Origin: an uncultured Clostridia bacterium
Lineage (GTDB): Bacteria; Bacillota; Clostridia; Christensenellales; Borkfalkiaceae
Direction of reading: 5' to 3'
NCBI GenBank assembly: GCA_934796775.1
Contig: CAKVPH010000001.1
Coordinates: 186,001 to 250,000, forward strand
Length of the DNA: 64,000 bases
Shown here one piece after another: positions 18,158-26,482 of this stretch. Each line of letters starts with the position of its first letter. Position 1 is the first letter of the stretch. The notes beneath the pieces are model-generated. The model saw nothing but the letters and a program-made list of their open reading frames with translations. It ran no database searches and was not told the DNA's origin. The translations under genes and the position numbers were made by a program.

Positions 18158-18338
18158 GGAAATAAAGCGTTAAAAGAAAAATAATATGTAAAATCAAACG
18201 AAAAACCTCATAAAAAAACTTGTTTACAACAAAAAACGCAATAATGGTTCGCATAAAAACTTTTATAGCCTACAACTTGCCGTTTTTACAAGTCGTAATG
18301 CCGTACAAAATACTTTTTCGATTATTTTAAAAAAAATA

Positions 18339-18352
18339 CGAACATATGTTTG
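18339..18352 (+). promoter_or_regulatory. LexA (SOS) box overlapping the radical-SAM operon promoter
   Basis: The sequence CGAACATATGTTTG matches the Firmicutes LexA/DinR consensus CGAAC-RNRY-GTTYG at every defined position. It is a near-palindrome whose last three bases overlap the -35 element at 18350. Binding here would block RNA polymerase. This is the expected architecture of an SOS-repressed promoter and fits the DNA-repair annotation of the downstream genes. Confidence 0.75.
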
Positions 18353-18378
18353 ACTTTTTAAAATTAAGGTGTTATAAT
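18350..18378 (+). promoter_or_regulatory. Strong sigma-A promoter for the radical-SAM/DUF4130 operon
   Basis: TTGACT (18350-18355), a spacer of exactly 17 bases and a perfect TATAAT (18373-18378) lie 41 bases upstream of the ATG. AAGGAGG at 18408-18414 is the ribosome-binding site. Near-consensus strength combined with an overlapping LexA box suggests a promoter that is tightly repressed and strongly inducible. Confidence 0.8.
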
Positions 18379-18419
18379 CGTTACACTATCAAGCAAGAAC
18401 GCAAAAAAAGGAGGAACGT

Positions 18420-19673
18420 ATGATTGACGAAATAAAGCTTAAAATTCTTACCGAAAGTGCAAAATACGACGTATCGTGTTCCTCTTCCGGTTCAAACAGG
18501 AAAAATACGCAAAACGGATTCGGCAATGCCGCATACAGCGGAATATGCCACTCATTCACCCCCGACGGCAGATGCATTTCACTGATAAAAATTCTTCTTA
18601 CAAACGAATGCATTTACGACTGTCAATATTGCGTAAATCGTCGCTCGAACGACGTACCGAGAGCAATGGCTACCCCCGACGAAATATGCGAACTGGTTTC
18701 GGCATTTTATAAACGGAATTTTATCGAAGGATTATTTTTATCTTCTGCCGTGTACCGTTCCCCTGATTACACAATGGAGCTTTTAACGCAAACGGTTATA
18801 AAGTTGCGAAAAATCTACGGCTTTAACGGATATATCCATTTAAAAGGAATTCCCGGCGCAGATTATTCTCTTATAGCACAAGCAGGATTATACGCGGACA
18901 GAATGAGTTTCAACATAGAACTACCCTCAGAAAAAAGTCTTAAACTGCTTGCACCGCAAAAAAATAAAAACGCAATAATCACCCCGATGAGAACGCTTTC
19001 AACCGAATGGACTGAACGTAAAAACGAAAAAATAAAAGGATTTTTACCTGCAGGTCAAACAACACAAATGATTGTGGGCGCAAGCCCTGAAAACGACGGA
19101 AAAATAATACGGCTATCTCAGGCTCTTTACGGAAAATTCAATCTTAAACGAGTATATTACTCTTCTTACGTTCCCACAAATTTAAAAAATCCGCTACTCC
19201 CCACCGCACCGGTGGGGCTGCTAAGAGAACACAGACTTTATCAGGCAGACTGGCTGCTTCGATATTACGGTTTCAGCGCGGAAGAACTTTTGAATGAAGA
19301 TGAAAATTTATCCGCCGACTACGATCCTAAATGCATGTGGGCGCTTAAAAACTTTGATAAATTCCCGATAGACGTCAATAAAGCCCCGCTCGAAATTCTG
19401 ATCAGAGTTCCCGGTATCGGGCTGAAAAGCGCATATAAAATTATCTCTACAAGACGCTTCGGCAAACTGACATTTGAAGATTTGGTAAAAATGAGAGTAG
19501 TTATGAAACGAGCTGCACATTTTATTACCGTAGGCGGCAAATTTTACGGACAGAGCAGATTACCGTCGATACAAAAATTACTTACCGTTAAAAGCGAAGA
19601 AAATCAAAACGAGCAACTCAGTTTATTTTCAGACGCGACCATCTTTCAAAGTGCTTTAACAGGCGAATTTTAA
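18420..19673 (+). CDS. Putative DNA modification/repair radical SAM protein (TIGR03916 type)
   Basis: This 417-residue protein has the radical-SAM cluster motif CxxxCxxC at Cys64, Cys68 and Cys71 (CIYDCQYC), a TIM-barrel-like core with GYIHLKGIPGAD, and a C-terminal helix-hairpin-helix DNA-binding segment (NKAPLEILIRVPGIGLKSA, about residues 322-340). This matches the family annotated as a DNA modification/repair radical SAM protein, always found with a DUF4130 partner, here the next gene 60 bp downstream. The chemistry is not known. In some other bacteria the partner is fused to a uracil-DNA-glycosylase-like domain; that domain is absent here. The LexA box upstream supports a DNA-damage role. 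Confidence 0.88.
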   Translation: MIDEIKLKILTESAKYDVSCSSSGSNRKNTQNGFGNAAYSGICHSFTPDGRCISLIKILLTNECIYDCQYCVNRRSNDVPRAMATPDEICELVSAFYKRNFIEGLFLSSAVYRSPDYTMELLTQTVIKLRKIYGFNGYIHLKGIPGADYSLIAQAGLYADRMSFNIELPSEKSLKLLAPQKNKNAIITPMRTLSTEWTERKNEKIKGFLPAGQTTQMIVGASPENDGKIIRLSQALYGKFNLKRVYYSSYVPTNLKNPLLPTAPVGLLREHRLYQADWLLRYYGFSAEELLNEDENLSADYDPKCMWALKNFDKFPIDVNKAPLEILIRVPGIGLKSAYKIISTRRFGKLTFEDLVKMRVVMKRAAHFITVGGKFYGQSRLPSIQKLLTVKSEENQNEQLSLFSDATIFQSALTGEF

Positions 19674-19733
19674 TTACATAAATCATCGGCTAAGCAATTA
19701 AATTTAACCGCTTAGCTAATATAAGGAGAAGAA

Positions 19734-20492
19734 ATGCTTATTTACAAATTTGACGGAAGTTTAAACGGATTATTATGCTGCGTTTTTAAAAGCTTTACCG
19801 ATAAAGAAATTCCCGACGTATTATCTTCCGATAAAAACACTCAATTATCGCTAACCGACCGCGAAATAAAAATAATCACGGTTGACGGGCAATGCGAACG
19901 AATCGCAAAAGCGATTGAAAAATATTCCGGACTTGGCGGATTGTACGACATTCGCTACGCATTTAAAAGCGGGGCGAAAAATAAAGATAAAATTATTTTC
20001 GACTATCTGAAAAAAACATTTGAATCAAGGTGCGATATTTCGGGCAACTTTTCAGAAAGTTCGGTTCTTGCTTTTTACGATTTAATAAAAGGCGTATCAA
20101 ACGAAGTGCATCGCATGAAGGGCTTTGTTCGTTTTATTCAAACCGAAGAAGGAATATACTACGCACACATTAAACCCGACAATGATATCATCGCCCTGCT
20201 TATGCCGCACTTTTCGGCACGCTTTAACAATATGCAGTTTGCCATTCACGATGAAAAAAGAAACATCATCGGATTATACAACGGAAGCGAAAGAAAGGTT
20301 ATAAAACTCAATAACCCGCTTGTTGTAAAAAACGGTAAAAACGAAGAAGAGTTTAAGTTTTTATGGAGAACATATTATGAATCCGTAAACATTAAAGAAC
20401 GTGAAAACCGCAAACTTATGCGCCGCTTTTTACCCGCAAGATACGAAATCAATCTTTTTGAAAAATCATTCAAAAATAAAGAGTGTATCTGA
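19734..20492 (+). CDS. DUF4130 (TIGR03915-type) DNA metabolism protein, partner of the radical SAM gene
   Basis: A 252-residue soluble protein. The N-terminus (YKFDGSLNGLLCCVFKSF, residues 3-20) and the middle segment with HRMKGFVRF (about residues 124-132) are hallmarks of the family labelled as a putative DNA metabolism protein. The C-terminal half (LMPHFSARFNNMQFAIHD; EEFKFLWRTYYESVNIKER; RRFLPARYE) is also well conserved. No nuclease or glycosylase motif can be named with confidence. AGGAG precedes the ATG. It always travels with the radical SAM gene, is transcribed from the same LexA-boxed promoter and ends in a clear terminator, so the two form an isolated functional unit. Confidence 0.87.
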   Translation: MLIYKFDGSLNGLLCCVFKSFTDKEIPDVLSSDKNTQLSLTDREIKIITVDGQCERIAKAIEKYSGLGGLYDIRYAFKSGAKNKDKIIFDYLKKTFESRCDISGNFSESSVLAFYDLIKGVSNEVHRMKGFVRFIQTEEGIYYAHIKPDNDIIALLMPHFSARFNNMQFAIHDEKRNIIGLYNGSERKVIKLNNPLVVKNGKNEEEFKFLWRTYYESVNIKERENRKLMRRFLPARYEINLFEKSFKNKECI

Positions 20493-20541
20493 GATTTTAA
20501 ATATTATTATGTCTAACATAATTTTATTTTGCTATATAATA

Positions 20542-20573
20542 AAAGGCTTTTGCTTTGATATGCAAAAGCCTTT
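20542..20573 (+). terminator. Terminator after the radical-SAM/DUF4130 operon
   Basis: A perfect 12-bp stem AAAGGCTTTTGC / GCAAAAGCCTTT with an eight-base loop is followed by TATTTATT. It lies 50 bases after the DUF4130 stop. Confidence 0.85.
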
Positions 20574-20653
20574 ATTTATTCCCTTAATCATTAGATTTTT
20601 AAAAAAATTACACAAAAAAGATGTAGCTAATTTAAAAATAAGCAGAAAAATAA

Positions 20654-20682
20654 TTGCATAAAAAAAACAAATATGATATTAT
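20654..20682 (+). promoter_or_regulatory. Promoter for tRNA-Glu
   Basis: TTGCAT (20654-20659), a 17-base spacer and TATTAT (20677-20682) end 19 bases before the first tRNA base. This suits a stable-RNA promoter. Confidence 0.65.
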
Positions 20683-20701
20683 ATTAAAGCTGATTAAAAA
20701 A

Positions 20702-20776
20702 GGCCTCATGGTCAAGCGGTTAAGACGCCGCCCTCTCACGGCGGAAACTGGGGTTCGATTCCCCATGGGGCTACCA
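20702..20776 (+). tRNA. tRNA-Glu (anticodon CTC)
   Basis: A complete cloverleaf can be drawn: acceptor GGCCTCA/TGGGGCT with a G-U first pair, a D-arm with AAGCGGTTAA loop, anticodon arm CCGCC-CTCTCAC-GGCGG giving anticodon CTC (codon GAG), T-arm TGGGG-TTCGATT-CCCCA, discriminator A and encoded CCA. It closely resembles bacterial tRNA-Glu. It stands alone with its own promoter and terminator. The major GAA-reading tRNA-Glu must lie elsewhere. Confidence 0.95.
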
Positions 20777-20813
20777 AAAGACCGCTTGCAAAGAAAGTTT
20801 GCAAGCGGTCTTT
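20777..20813 (+). terminator. Terminator after tRNA-Glu
   Basis: A perfect 16-bp stem (AAAGACCGCTTGCAAA and its complement) with a five-base loop begins directly after the CCA end. The T-rich part is largely inside the stem (TCTTTACTTT). Confidence 0.85.
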
Positions 20814-20861
20814 ACTTTCCCCTATATATGATATTTAAATAAACCTTTATAAAAAGTTTTT

Positions 20862-20893
20862 AAAAAGCTCCTGAAAAAAAACGAGAGCTTTTT
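20862..20893. terminator. Terminator after dtd, probably two-way
   Basis: A nine-bp stem AAAAAGCTC / GAGCTTTTT with a 14-base A-rich loop gives U-tracts on both strands. It lies just downstream of the dtd stop (20899) and can also back up the tRNA terminator. Confidence 0.7.
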
Positions 20894-20898
20894 GTTTT

Positions 20899-21336
20899 TT
20901 ATATATCATAAATAATCGTAACCGGACCTTGATTCACCTGCGAAATCGTCATATCGCCGCCGAAAATACCTTTTTTTACCGTAATACCTTCTGCTGTAAG
21001 TTTATCGCAAAAATAATCGTACATGGGCTTTGCAAGCTCGGGGTTTTCCGCATCGGTAAAACCCGGACGATTTCCGTGACTTACATCCGCAAGCAAAGTA
21101 AATTGCGAAACGCATAAAATTTCAAGTCCCAAATCTAATGCAGAAAGATTCATCTTATCGTTTTCATCGCAAAATATTCTTAAATTTGCAATTTTTTTTG
21201 CAAGAAAATCTGCTTTTTTCCGGTCGTCGCCAACGGCAACGCCATAATAAACAACAAGCCCCTTTGCTATTCTTGAAACAAGTTTCCCTTCACACTCTAA
21301 AGTTGCTTCGTTTACACGCTGAACAACAGCTTTCAT
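20899..21336 (-). CDS. dtd: D-aminoacyl-tRNA deacylase
   Basis: This enzyme hydrolyses D-amino acids from mischarged tRNA. The family start MKAVVQRVNEATL, the SQFTLLADVSHGNRPGFTDAE stretch (about residues 78-98), and the C-terminal GPVTI motif are all present. The length of 145 residues is standard. GTGAGGTTAAT precedes the ATG. It is the last gene of the long minus-strand run and lies 12 bp after the YgjP-like protease gene. Confidence 0.97.
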   Translation of the reverse strand: MKAVVQRVNEATLECEGKLVSRIAKGLVVYYGVAVGDDRKKADFLAKKIANLRIFCDENDKMNLSALDLGLEILCVSQFTLLADVSHGNRPGFTDAENPELAKPMYDYFCDKLTAEGITVKKGIFGGDMTISQVNQGPVTIIYDI

Positions 21337-21348
21337 ATTAACCTCACA

Positions 21349-22005
21349 CTAAATCAAACAAGAACAAACAGCACCGTATTCACTTAAAACGGCTTCGTTT
21401 TCCTTATAATACGGCATGCAATGCGATAACAAGGAATAAAAGCCTTTTCCGTGATTAAGCTGTTGCGTATGGCATAATTCGTGAATTACAACGTAATCAA
21501 TCGCGCATTCGGGAATCAAAGCCAGACGAAAGTTAAAAATAATTTTTTTTGAAGAACTACACGAGCCCCACCTTTTTGTAGCACTGCCAACCGAAATTTT
21601 GTTTACTTCAAAGCCAAAAAGCTTAGCATAATACAAAGTTTTTTGCTTTATATACGGTTCAAATTCCCGTTTTACAAAATTACAAAACAGCAAAACAGTA
21701 TTTTCGGCAGGCAAAATCAAAAATTCATCCGAAATCTTAACGCGTTTTACATCGCCACTTATTTTTAAAACGTAATTTTTTCCGCAAACGCAAAGTTTTT
21801 CGCCGTCTTTTAAAACGGGAACGTGTGCGGCTTTTTGTTTTGCTTCATTAATCTTTCTTTCAATCCAGACGGCTTTTTTATTTACAAATGCGTCTATATC
21901 TATTTCAGACATATAAAGCGGCGCACGAACCACAATCTGACCGTTATATAAAACAGTCACCGAAATCGTGCGCCTTATGCTTTTTTCAAGTTTGTATTCA
22001 AACAC
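21349..22005 (-). CDS. YgjP/WLM-like zinc metallopeptidase (DUF45, SprT-like)
   Basis: This 218-residue soluble protein has the zinc motif HELCH (about residues 169-173), followed by a third His (QLNHGKGF) and the family's RWGSCSSSKKIIFNFRLALIP stretch. It belongs to the DUF45/YgjP metallopeptidase group; substrates are not established. The start codon is GTG, with AAGAGAT upstream inside the hisS end, so it is translated right after hisS. A missing signal peptide places it in the cytoplasm. Confidence 0.88.
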   Translation of the reverse strand: MFEYKLEKSIRRTISVTVLYNGQIVVRAPLYMSEIDIDAFVNKKAVWIERKINEAKQKAAHVPVLKDGEKLCVCGKNYVLKISGDVKRVKISDEFLILPAENTVLLFCNFVKREFEPYIKQKTLYYAKLFGFEVNKISVGSATKRWGSCSSSKKIIFNFRLALIPECAIDYVVIHELCHTQQLNHGKGFYSLLSHCMPYYKENEAVLSEYGAVCSCLI

Positions 22006-22010
22006 TTAAA

Positions 22011-23267
22011 TTATCTCTTTTTTAAAACGGAAGCTATATCGCGGGCGTTTAATTTACATTCTGTTTCTACGCCGTCAGCCATGTTTTTTATTTTTACCAC
22101 TCCGCTTTCAAGCTCGCCCGAGCCGACAGTTAAAACATTTTTTGCATGAGTTTTATCGGCATATTTAAACTGAGCTTTAACGCCTCTGTTCATATAATCG
22201 TTTTCGGTGCGAATTCCCTCCGATCTAAGCGCATTACAAAGCCCGAAAGCGTACTTTTTAGCTTCATCGCCTATAGATACGATGTATAAATCAGCAACTT
22301 CGTCGTTTACGATTTGTATATTTTTAGCTTCCATAAGCATTAAAATACGCTCTAAGCCCATACCGAAACCTACGCACGGCGTAGCTTTTCCGCCAAGCGA
22401 TTCAACAAGGTTATCATACCTTCCGCCGCCGCAAACAGTACCTTGAGAGCCGAGATCCGTCGTTATAAACTCAAAAACCGTTCTCGTATAATAATCAAGT
22501 CCTCTGACTATTCTCGGGTTCACCGAAAAAGCAATGCCTGCAGCTTTAAGGTATTCCTGTAAATCATTAAAATGCGCCTTACAGTCATCACATAAAAAAT
22601 CCGTAATTTTCGGTGCGCTTTCGCAAATCTTTTTACAGCCTTCTTCTTTACAGTCAAGTATTCTGAGCGGGTTTTTATCATAGCGTTCACGGCACACCGC
22701 ACACATATTGCCAAGATTGCTTTTTAAATACTCTTTTAACGCAGCGTTGTAATCCGCACGACACTTTTTACAACCTATAGAGTTAATATTGAGTGCGACG
22801 TTAAGTCCCGCTTTTTTCAAAAAAGTATAAGCAATCATTATAACTTCGGCATCTGCGTCTGCCCCCGAAGCACCATAAAATTCAACTCCGAATTGATGAT
22901 GTTCTCTGAGCCTTCCCGCCTGCGGTCTTTCATAGCGGAATACCGGCGTTTCGTAATACATTTTTATCGGCATAGCTTCGTTATAAAGCCCGTTTTCTAT
23001 AAATGAACGAGCAACGCCCGCCGTTCCTTCCGGTTTTAACGTAAGGCTACGGTCAGCCTTGTCGTTAAAAGTATACATTTCCTTATTAACGACGTCGGTA
23101 GTTTCACCGACTCCGCGTAAAAATAATTCCGTATGCTCAAATACCGGTGTTCTTACTTCTTTCAAGCAAAAAAGAGCGGTTACTTCTTTTATTATATTTT
23201 CAACGTAGTGCCATTTATAGGATTCAAAAGGCAATACGTCTTTCGTTCCCTTAGGAATGTTAATCAT
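22011..23267 (-). CDS. hisS: Histidyl-tRNA synthetase
   Basis: Class II synthetase for tRNA-His, 418 residues. It starts with INIPKGTKDVLPFE. Motif 2 lies around YYETPVFRYERPQAGRLREHHQFG, and the HisA/HisB signatures are RGLDYYTRTVFEF and GGRYDNL. The insertion domain contains two pairs of Cys-rich motifs (KKCRADY, MCAVCRERY, CKEEGCKKIC, LCDDCKAHF), common in clostridial HisRS and probably metal-binding. AAGAGGAGACGTT precedes the ATG. It sits directly downstream of hslU, an unusual neighbour; aspS, its frequent partner, is absent. Confidence 0.97.
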   Translation of the reverse strand: MINIPKGTKDVLPFESYKWHYVENIIKEVTALFCLKEVRTPVFEHTELFLRGVGETTDVVNKEMYTFNDKADRSLTLKPEGTAGVARSFIENGLYNEAMPIKMYYETPVFRYERPQAGRLREHHQFGVEFYGASGADADAEVIMIAYTFLKKAGLNVALNINSIGCKKCRADYNAALKEYLKSNLGNMCAVCRERYDKNPLRILDCKEEGCKKICESAPKITDFLCDDCKAHFNDLQEYLKAAGIAFSVNPRIVRGLDYYTRTVFEFITTDLGSQGTVCGGGRYDNLVESLGGKATPCVGFGMGLERILMLMEAKNIQIVNDEVADLYIVSIGDEAKKYAFGLCNALRSEGIRTENDYMNRGVKAQFKYADKTHAKNVLTVGSGELESGVVKIKNMADGVETECKLNARDIASVLKKR

Positions 23268-23289
23268 AACGTCTCCTCTTTAAAGTATT

Positions 23290-24600
23290 TTACAGGATAT
23301 ATTTTTTAAGATTTTGATTTTTTACTATTTCTTCAAGATGTTCGTCAACATATTTTTTATCGATAACAACTTCCGTCACAGGATAATTTCCGCCGGCGTT
23401 GAAAGATATATCGTCAAGCAGATTTTCCATAACGGTATGGAGCCTTCTTGCGCCTATATCTTCCGCACGCTCGTTTATAGCGGCAGAAAGTCCTGCAATT
23501 TCGTCGATTGCGTCATCGCTAAACGTAAGTTTTATATTATCTACTTCCAAAAGCGTTGCATACTGAAGAGTTATTGCATTTTTAGGAATGGTAAGAATAT
23601 TTTTAAAATCTTCTTTAGTCAAACTGTTGAGTTCGACAAGAACAGGAAAACGTCCCTGAAGCTCCGGAATTAAATCCGTTACCGAAGAAACGTGGAAAGC
23701 TCCGGCTGCGATAAACAAAATATAATCGGTTTTTACCATGCCGTATTTTGTCTGAACCGTACAGCCTTCTACTATAGGCAGAATATCTCTTTGCACACCT
23801 TCGCGCGAAACGTCCGGGCCGCCGCTCTTTTCGCTTTTACCGGCAATTTTATCTATCTCATCGATAAATATTATACCTTCCTGTTCTGCGCGTCTTACGC
23901 CCTCTGCTATAACCGCGTCTTCGTCTACGAGTTTATCCGCTTCTTCTTCGGTAAACAATTTTCTCGCTTCTTTTACGCTCATTCTCTTCTTTTTCTTCTT
24001 CTGCGGCATCATATCGCCGAAGATCGTGCCGATATTTATTTCGGCACCGCCGGGAATTAGCTCCATAGGCTTGGGAACGTCTTTTACTTCGACTTCCACT
24101 ATCATTTCGTCGTAAATACCCGAAGAAATTCCGTCAAGAGCCTGATTAGGATTGACTTCTTCAACGCCTTCGGCTCTGTTTTTATTAAGAGTAGAACATA
24201 CCACGTTAGATAAACGCTTTAAAGCAACGGCTTCCGCTTTAACTTTTACGTCGGCAACATATTCTTCGCGAACCAGTCTGATTGAACATTCAACCAAATC
24301 GCGAATCATAGACTCAACGTCCCTTCCCACATAACCGACTTCGGTGTATTTTGTAGCTTCAACCTTAATAAAAGGTGCTTTTACAAGTTTTGCAAGTCTT
24401 CTTGCAATTTCGGTTTTACCAACGCCCGTAGGTCCTTTCATTATGATATTTTTAGGCGTAACTTCTTCCATTATTTCAAGAGGAAGTCTGCTCCTTCTGT
24501 AACGGTTTCTTAGCGCTACGGCAACGGCGCGTTTAGCTTTTTCCTGTCCGATTATATATTTATCGAGTTCTTCAACTATCTGTTTAGGTGTTAAATTCAT
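23290..24600 (-). CDS. hslU: ATP-dependent protease ATPase subunit HslU (ClpY)
   Basis: The AAA+ unfoldase of the HslUV protease. The P-loop GPTGVGKT is at residues 56-63, Walker B at FIDEIDKIA, and the I-domain carries a Lys-rich loop (MPQKKKKKRMS). The C-terminus ends in KKYIL, which in the family inserts into HslV. The length of 436 residues is normal. AAGGAGACACGAT precedes the ATG. It follows hslV in the topA-trmFO-hslV-hslU order; the codV and codY genes that flank this set in Bacillus are missing. Confidence 0.97.
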   Translation of the reverse strand: MNLTPKQIVEELDKYIIGQEKAKRAVAVALRNRYRRSRLPLEIMEEVTPKNIIMKGPTGVGKTEIARRLAKLVKAPFIKVEATKYTEVGYVGRDVESMIRDLVECSIRLVREEYVADVKVKAEAVALKRLSNVVCSTLNKNRAEGVEEVNPNQALDGISSGIYDEMIVEVEVKDVPKPMELIPGGAEINIGTIFGDMMPQKKKKKRMSVKEARKLFTEEEADKLVDEDAVIAEGVRRAEQEGIIFIDEIDKIAGKSEKSGGPDVSREGVQRDILPIVEGCTVQTKYGMVKTDYILFIAAGAFHVSSVTDLIPELQGRFPVLVELNSLTKEDFKNILTIPKNAITLQYATLLEVDNIKLTFSDDAIDEIAGLSAAINERAEDIGARRLHTVMENLLDDISFNAGGNYPVTEVVIDKKYVDEHLEEIVKNQNLKKYIL

Positions 24601-24629
24601 ATCGTGTCTCCTTAAACTTATTTACTTTG

Positions 24630-25169
24630 TCAAATTTCTTCGACTTTGATGTTGTCGTTAGTAAACACGCAAATTTTGCTTGCTATTCTAAGTGCTTTTT
24701 CCGCTATATCTTTTGCAGAATAATCTGTTTCTTCAATAAGAGCGCGGGCTGCAGCCAAAGCGTAATTGCCCCCGCTGCCTATAGCGCAAACTCCGCCGTC
24801 AGGCTCGATTACTTCACCCGAACCGGATAATACGAGCATGCACTCTTTATCAGCAACTATCATCATAGCTTCAAGCTTTCTGGGCATTTTATCATTTCTC
24901 CAAAGCTCGGCAAGCTCAACGGCACTGCGCATTAAATTGCCGGAATATTTGTTTAGCATGCCTTCAAAACGTTCGGTAAGCGAAAATGCGTCCGACACGC
25001 TTCCGGCAAACCCCAGAATAACTTGATCGTTATATATTCTTCTTACTTTAACGGCGTTGTTTTTAAAAACGACGCTTTCGCCCATTGTTACCTGGCCGTC
25101 GCCCGCAATAGCGGTTTTTCCGTTTCTTTGAACGGCACAAATCGTAGTGCCGCGAAATTCAATACTCAT
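24630..25169 (-). CDS. hslV: ATP-dependent protease peptidase subunit HslV (ClpQ)
   Basis: The proteasome-like peptidase core of HslUV. The mature N-terminal nucleophile is expected at Thr8 in [12 protein letters not shown], leaving a seven-residue leader (MSIEFRG). GDGQVTMG and [10 protein letters not shown] are family-typical. At 179 residues it is standard. The ATG overlaps the trmFO stop (ATGA), with CGGAG upstream, so the two are co-translated. Confidence 0.97.
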   Translation of the reverse strand: MSIEFRGTTICAVQRNGKTAIAGDGQVTMGESVVFKNNAVKVRRIYNDQVILGFAGSVSDAFSLTERFEGMLNKYSGNLMRSAVELAELWRNDKMPRKLEAMMIVADKECMLVLSGSGEVIEPDGGVCAIGSGGNYALAAARALIEETDYSAKDIAEKALRIASKICVFTNDNIKVEEI

Positions 25170-26482
25170 AGATTTATTATCTCCGCAATATTTTTTATTT
25201 GTTCAAGCGCACGCTCTGCATACGCTCGTTTTTTTGCCTCTTTCTGCATTTTTCCGCCGCCTATCGGCGATAAAATACCAAAGTTGGCATTCATCGGCTG
25301 AAAATTTGCGTTAGGTGCGCTTATATATGCCGATAATGCGCCCGAAACTGTTCTTGCGTCCCAATCTATTCCTTCTTTTCCGCTTAAATTTCTGTCAAGG
25401 TTTATTGCAGCAATAAGCCCTGACGCCGCGCTTTCCACGTAACCTTCAACGCCTGCAAGCTGCCCTGCAAAATAAGTAAACGGTTTATCTTTAAGTTTAA
25501 AGTATTTATCAAGCGACATCGGTGCATTTATATAATTGTTTTTATGCATAACGCCGTATCGCACGAATTCAGCATTTTTAAGTGCGGGAATCATTGAAAA
25601 AACTCTCTTTTGTTCGCCGAAAAGCAAATTCGTCTGAAAGCCTACAAGATTATACAGCGAGCCTTCTGCGTTTTCCTTTCTGAGTTGCATACAAGCGTAA
25701 GCCCAACGCCCCGTTTTGGGATTTGTAAGCCCTGCAGGTTTTAACGGTCCGAATCTCAGAGTATCCACTCCGCGCGCAGCCATAACTTCTACAGGCATAC
25801 AGCCTTCAAAAACTTTATCGTTTTCAAAATCGTGAAGTTCGGCGCGTTTTGCAGATATCAAAGCCGAATAAAATTCTTCGTATTCTTCCTTATTCATCGG
25901 GCAGTTCACATAATCGCCCTTACCTTCTTCGCCGTATCTGTCCGAAATAAACGCATAATTCATATCTATGCTCTCGGCTGTTACAATCGGCGCAGCCGCA
26001 TCGAAAAAATAAAACGAACCGGTAAGATTTTTGATAAAATCGCAAAGCGCGTCAGTTGTTAAAGGTCCCGTTGCCACAATCGTAGGAAGCGAAAAATCTA
26101 TACAAGTTTTTTCTTTGCAAATAAATTCAATATTTTTAAAACTTTTCAATTTTTCGGTTATTAAAGCTGCAAATTTATCTCTGTCAACAGCTAAAGCATT
26201 ACCTGCAGGAACACGCGAGCTTTCTGCGCACGACGTCATAAGACTTCCTAATATACGCATTTCTTCTTTTAAAAGTCCGCACGCATTCCCGTAAACATCG
26301 TCCGATTTAAGTGAATTAGAACAGACTAATTCCCCGTAGTTCGGATTTTTGTGGGCAGGCGTAAAATTTTTCGGTTTTATATCAAAAAGCTTTACTTCAT
26401 ATCCGCGTTTTGCAAGATAATATGCGGCTTCAGAACCGGCGAGCCCTGCGCCCAGAATTTCCACCGTTTTATTACTTTTCAT
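25166..26482 (-). CDS. trmFO: Methylenetetrahydrofolate-tRNA-(uracil-54-C5)-methyltransferase TrmFO
   Basis: This flavoprotein makes ribothymidine at position 54 of tRNA using methylene-THF, the typical Gram-positive route. The dinucleotide-binding motif [17 protein letters not shown] starts about residue 9. [26 protein letters not shown] and [16 protein letters not shown] are family signatures. The ATG at 26482 gives 438 residues, the usual length; the longer open frame to 26578 lies within topA and is not used. It overlaps the end of topA by 11 bp, the same pairing as in Bacillus. Confidence 0.96.
   Translation of the reverse strand: MKSNKTVEILGAGLAGSEAAYYLAKRGYEVKLFDIKPKNFTPAHKNPNYGELVCSNSLKSDDVYGNACGLLKEEMRILGSLMTSCAESSRVPAGNALAVDRDKFAALITEKLKSFKNIEFICKEKTCIDFSLPTIVATGPLTTDALCDFIKNLTGSFYFFDAAAPIVTAESIDMNYAFISDRYGEEGKGDYVNCPMNKEEYEEFYSALISAKRAELHDFENDKVFEGCMPVEVMAARGVDTLRFGPLKPAGLTNPKTGRWAYACMQLRKENAEGSLYNLVGFQTNLLFGEQKRVFSMIPALKNAEFVRYGVMHKNNYINAPMSLDKYFKLKDKPFTYFAGQLAGVEGYVESAASGLIAAINLDRNLSGKEGIDWDARTVSGALSAYISAPNANFQPMNANFGILSPIGGGKMQKEAKKRAYAERALEQIKNIAEIINL

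Noticed and set aside
18270..18297. Hairpin ACAACTTG/CAAGTCGT in the asnS-radical SAM gap
   Set aside because: The stem is short, has a mismatch and no U-run, and is not placed to end or control either gene convincingly.
18059..18338. Possible T-box before asnS
   Set aside because: Only a promoter about 70 bases upstream is seen, leaving too short a leader for a T-box, and no T-box core exists.
19674..19733. Inverted repeat GGCTAAGC/GCTTAGCT between the radical SAM and DUF4130 genes
   Set aside because: Weak stem with a long loop and no U-run. The two genes are still best viewed as one transcript.
20777..20813. 16-bp perfect palindrome as a phage or integron attachment site at the tRNA-Glu 3' end
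   Set aside because: It starts right after CCA and has terminator shape. No integrase or duplicated tRNA end is nearby; the recombinase is 15 kb away with no matching repeat seen.
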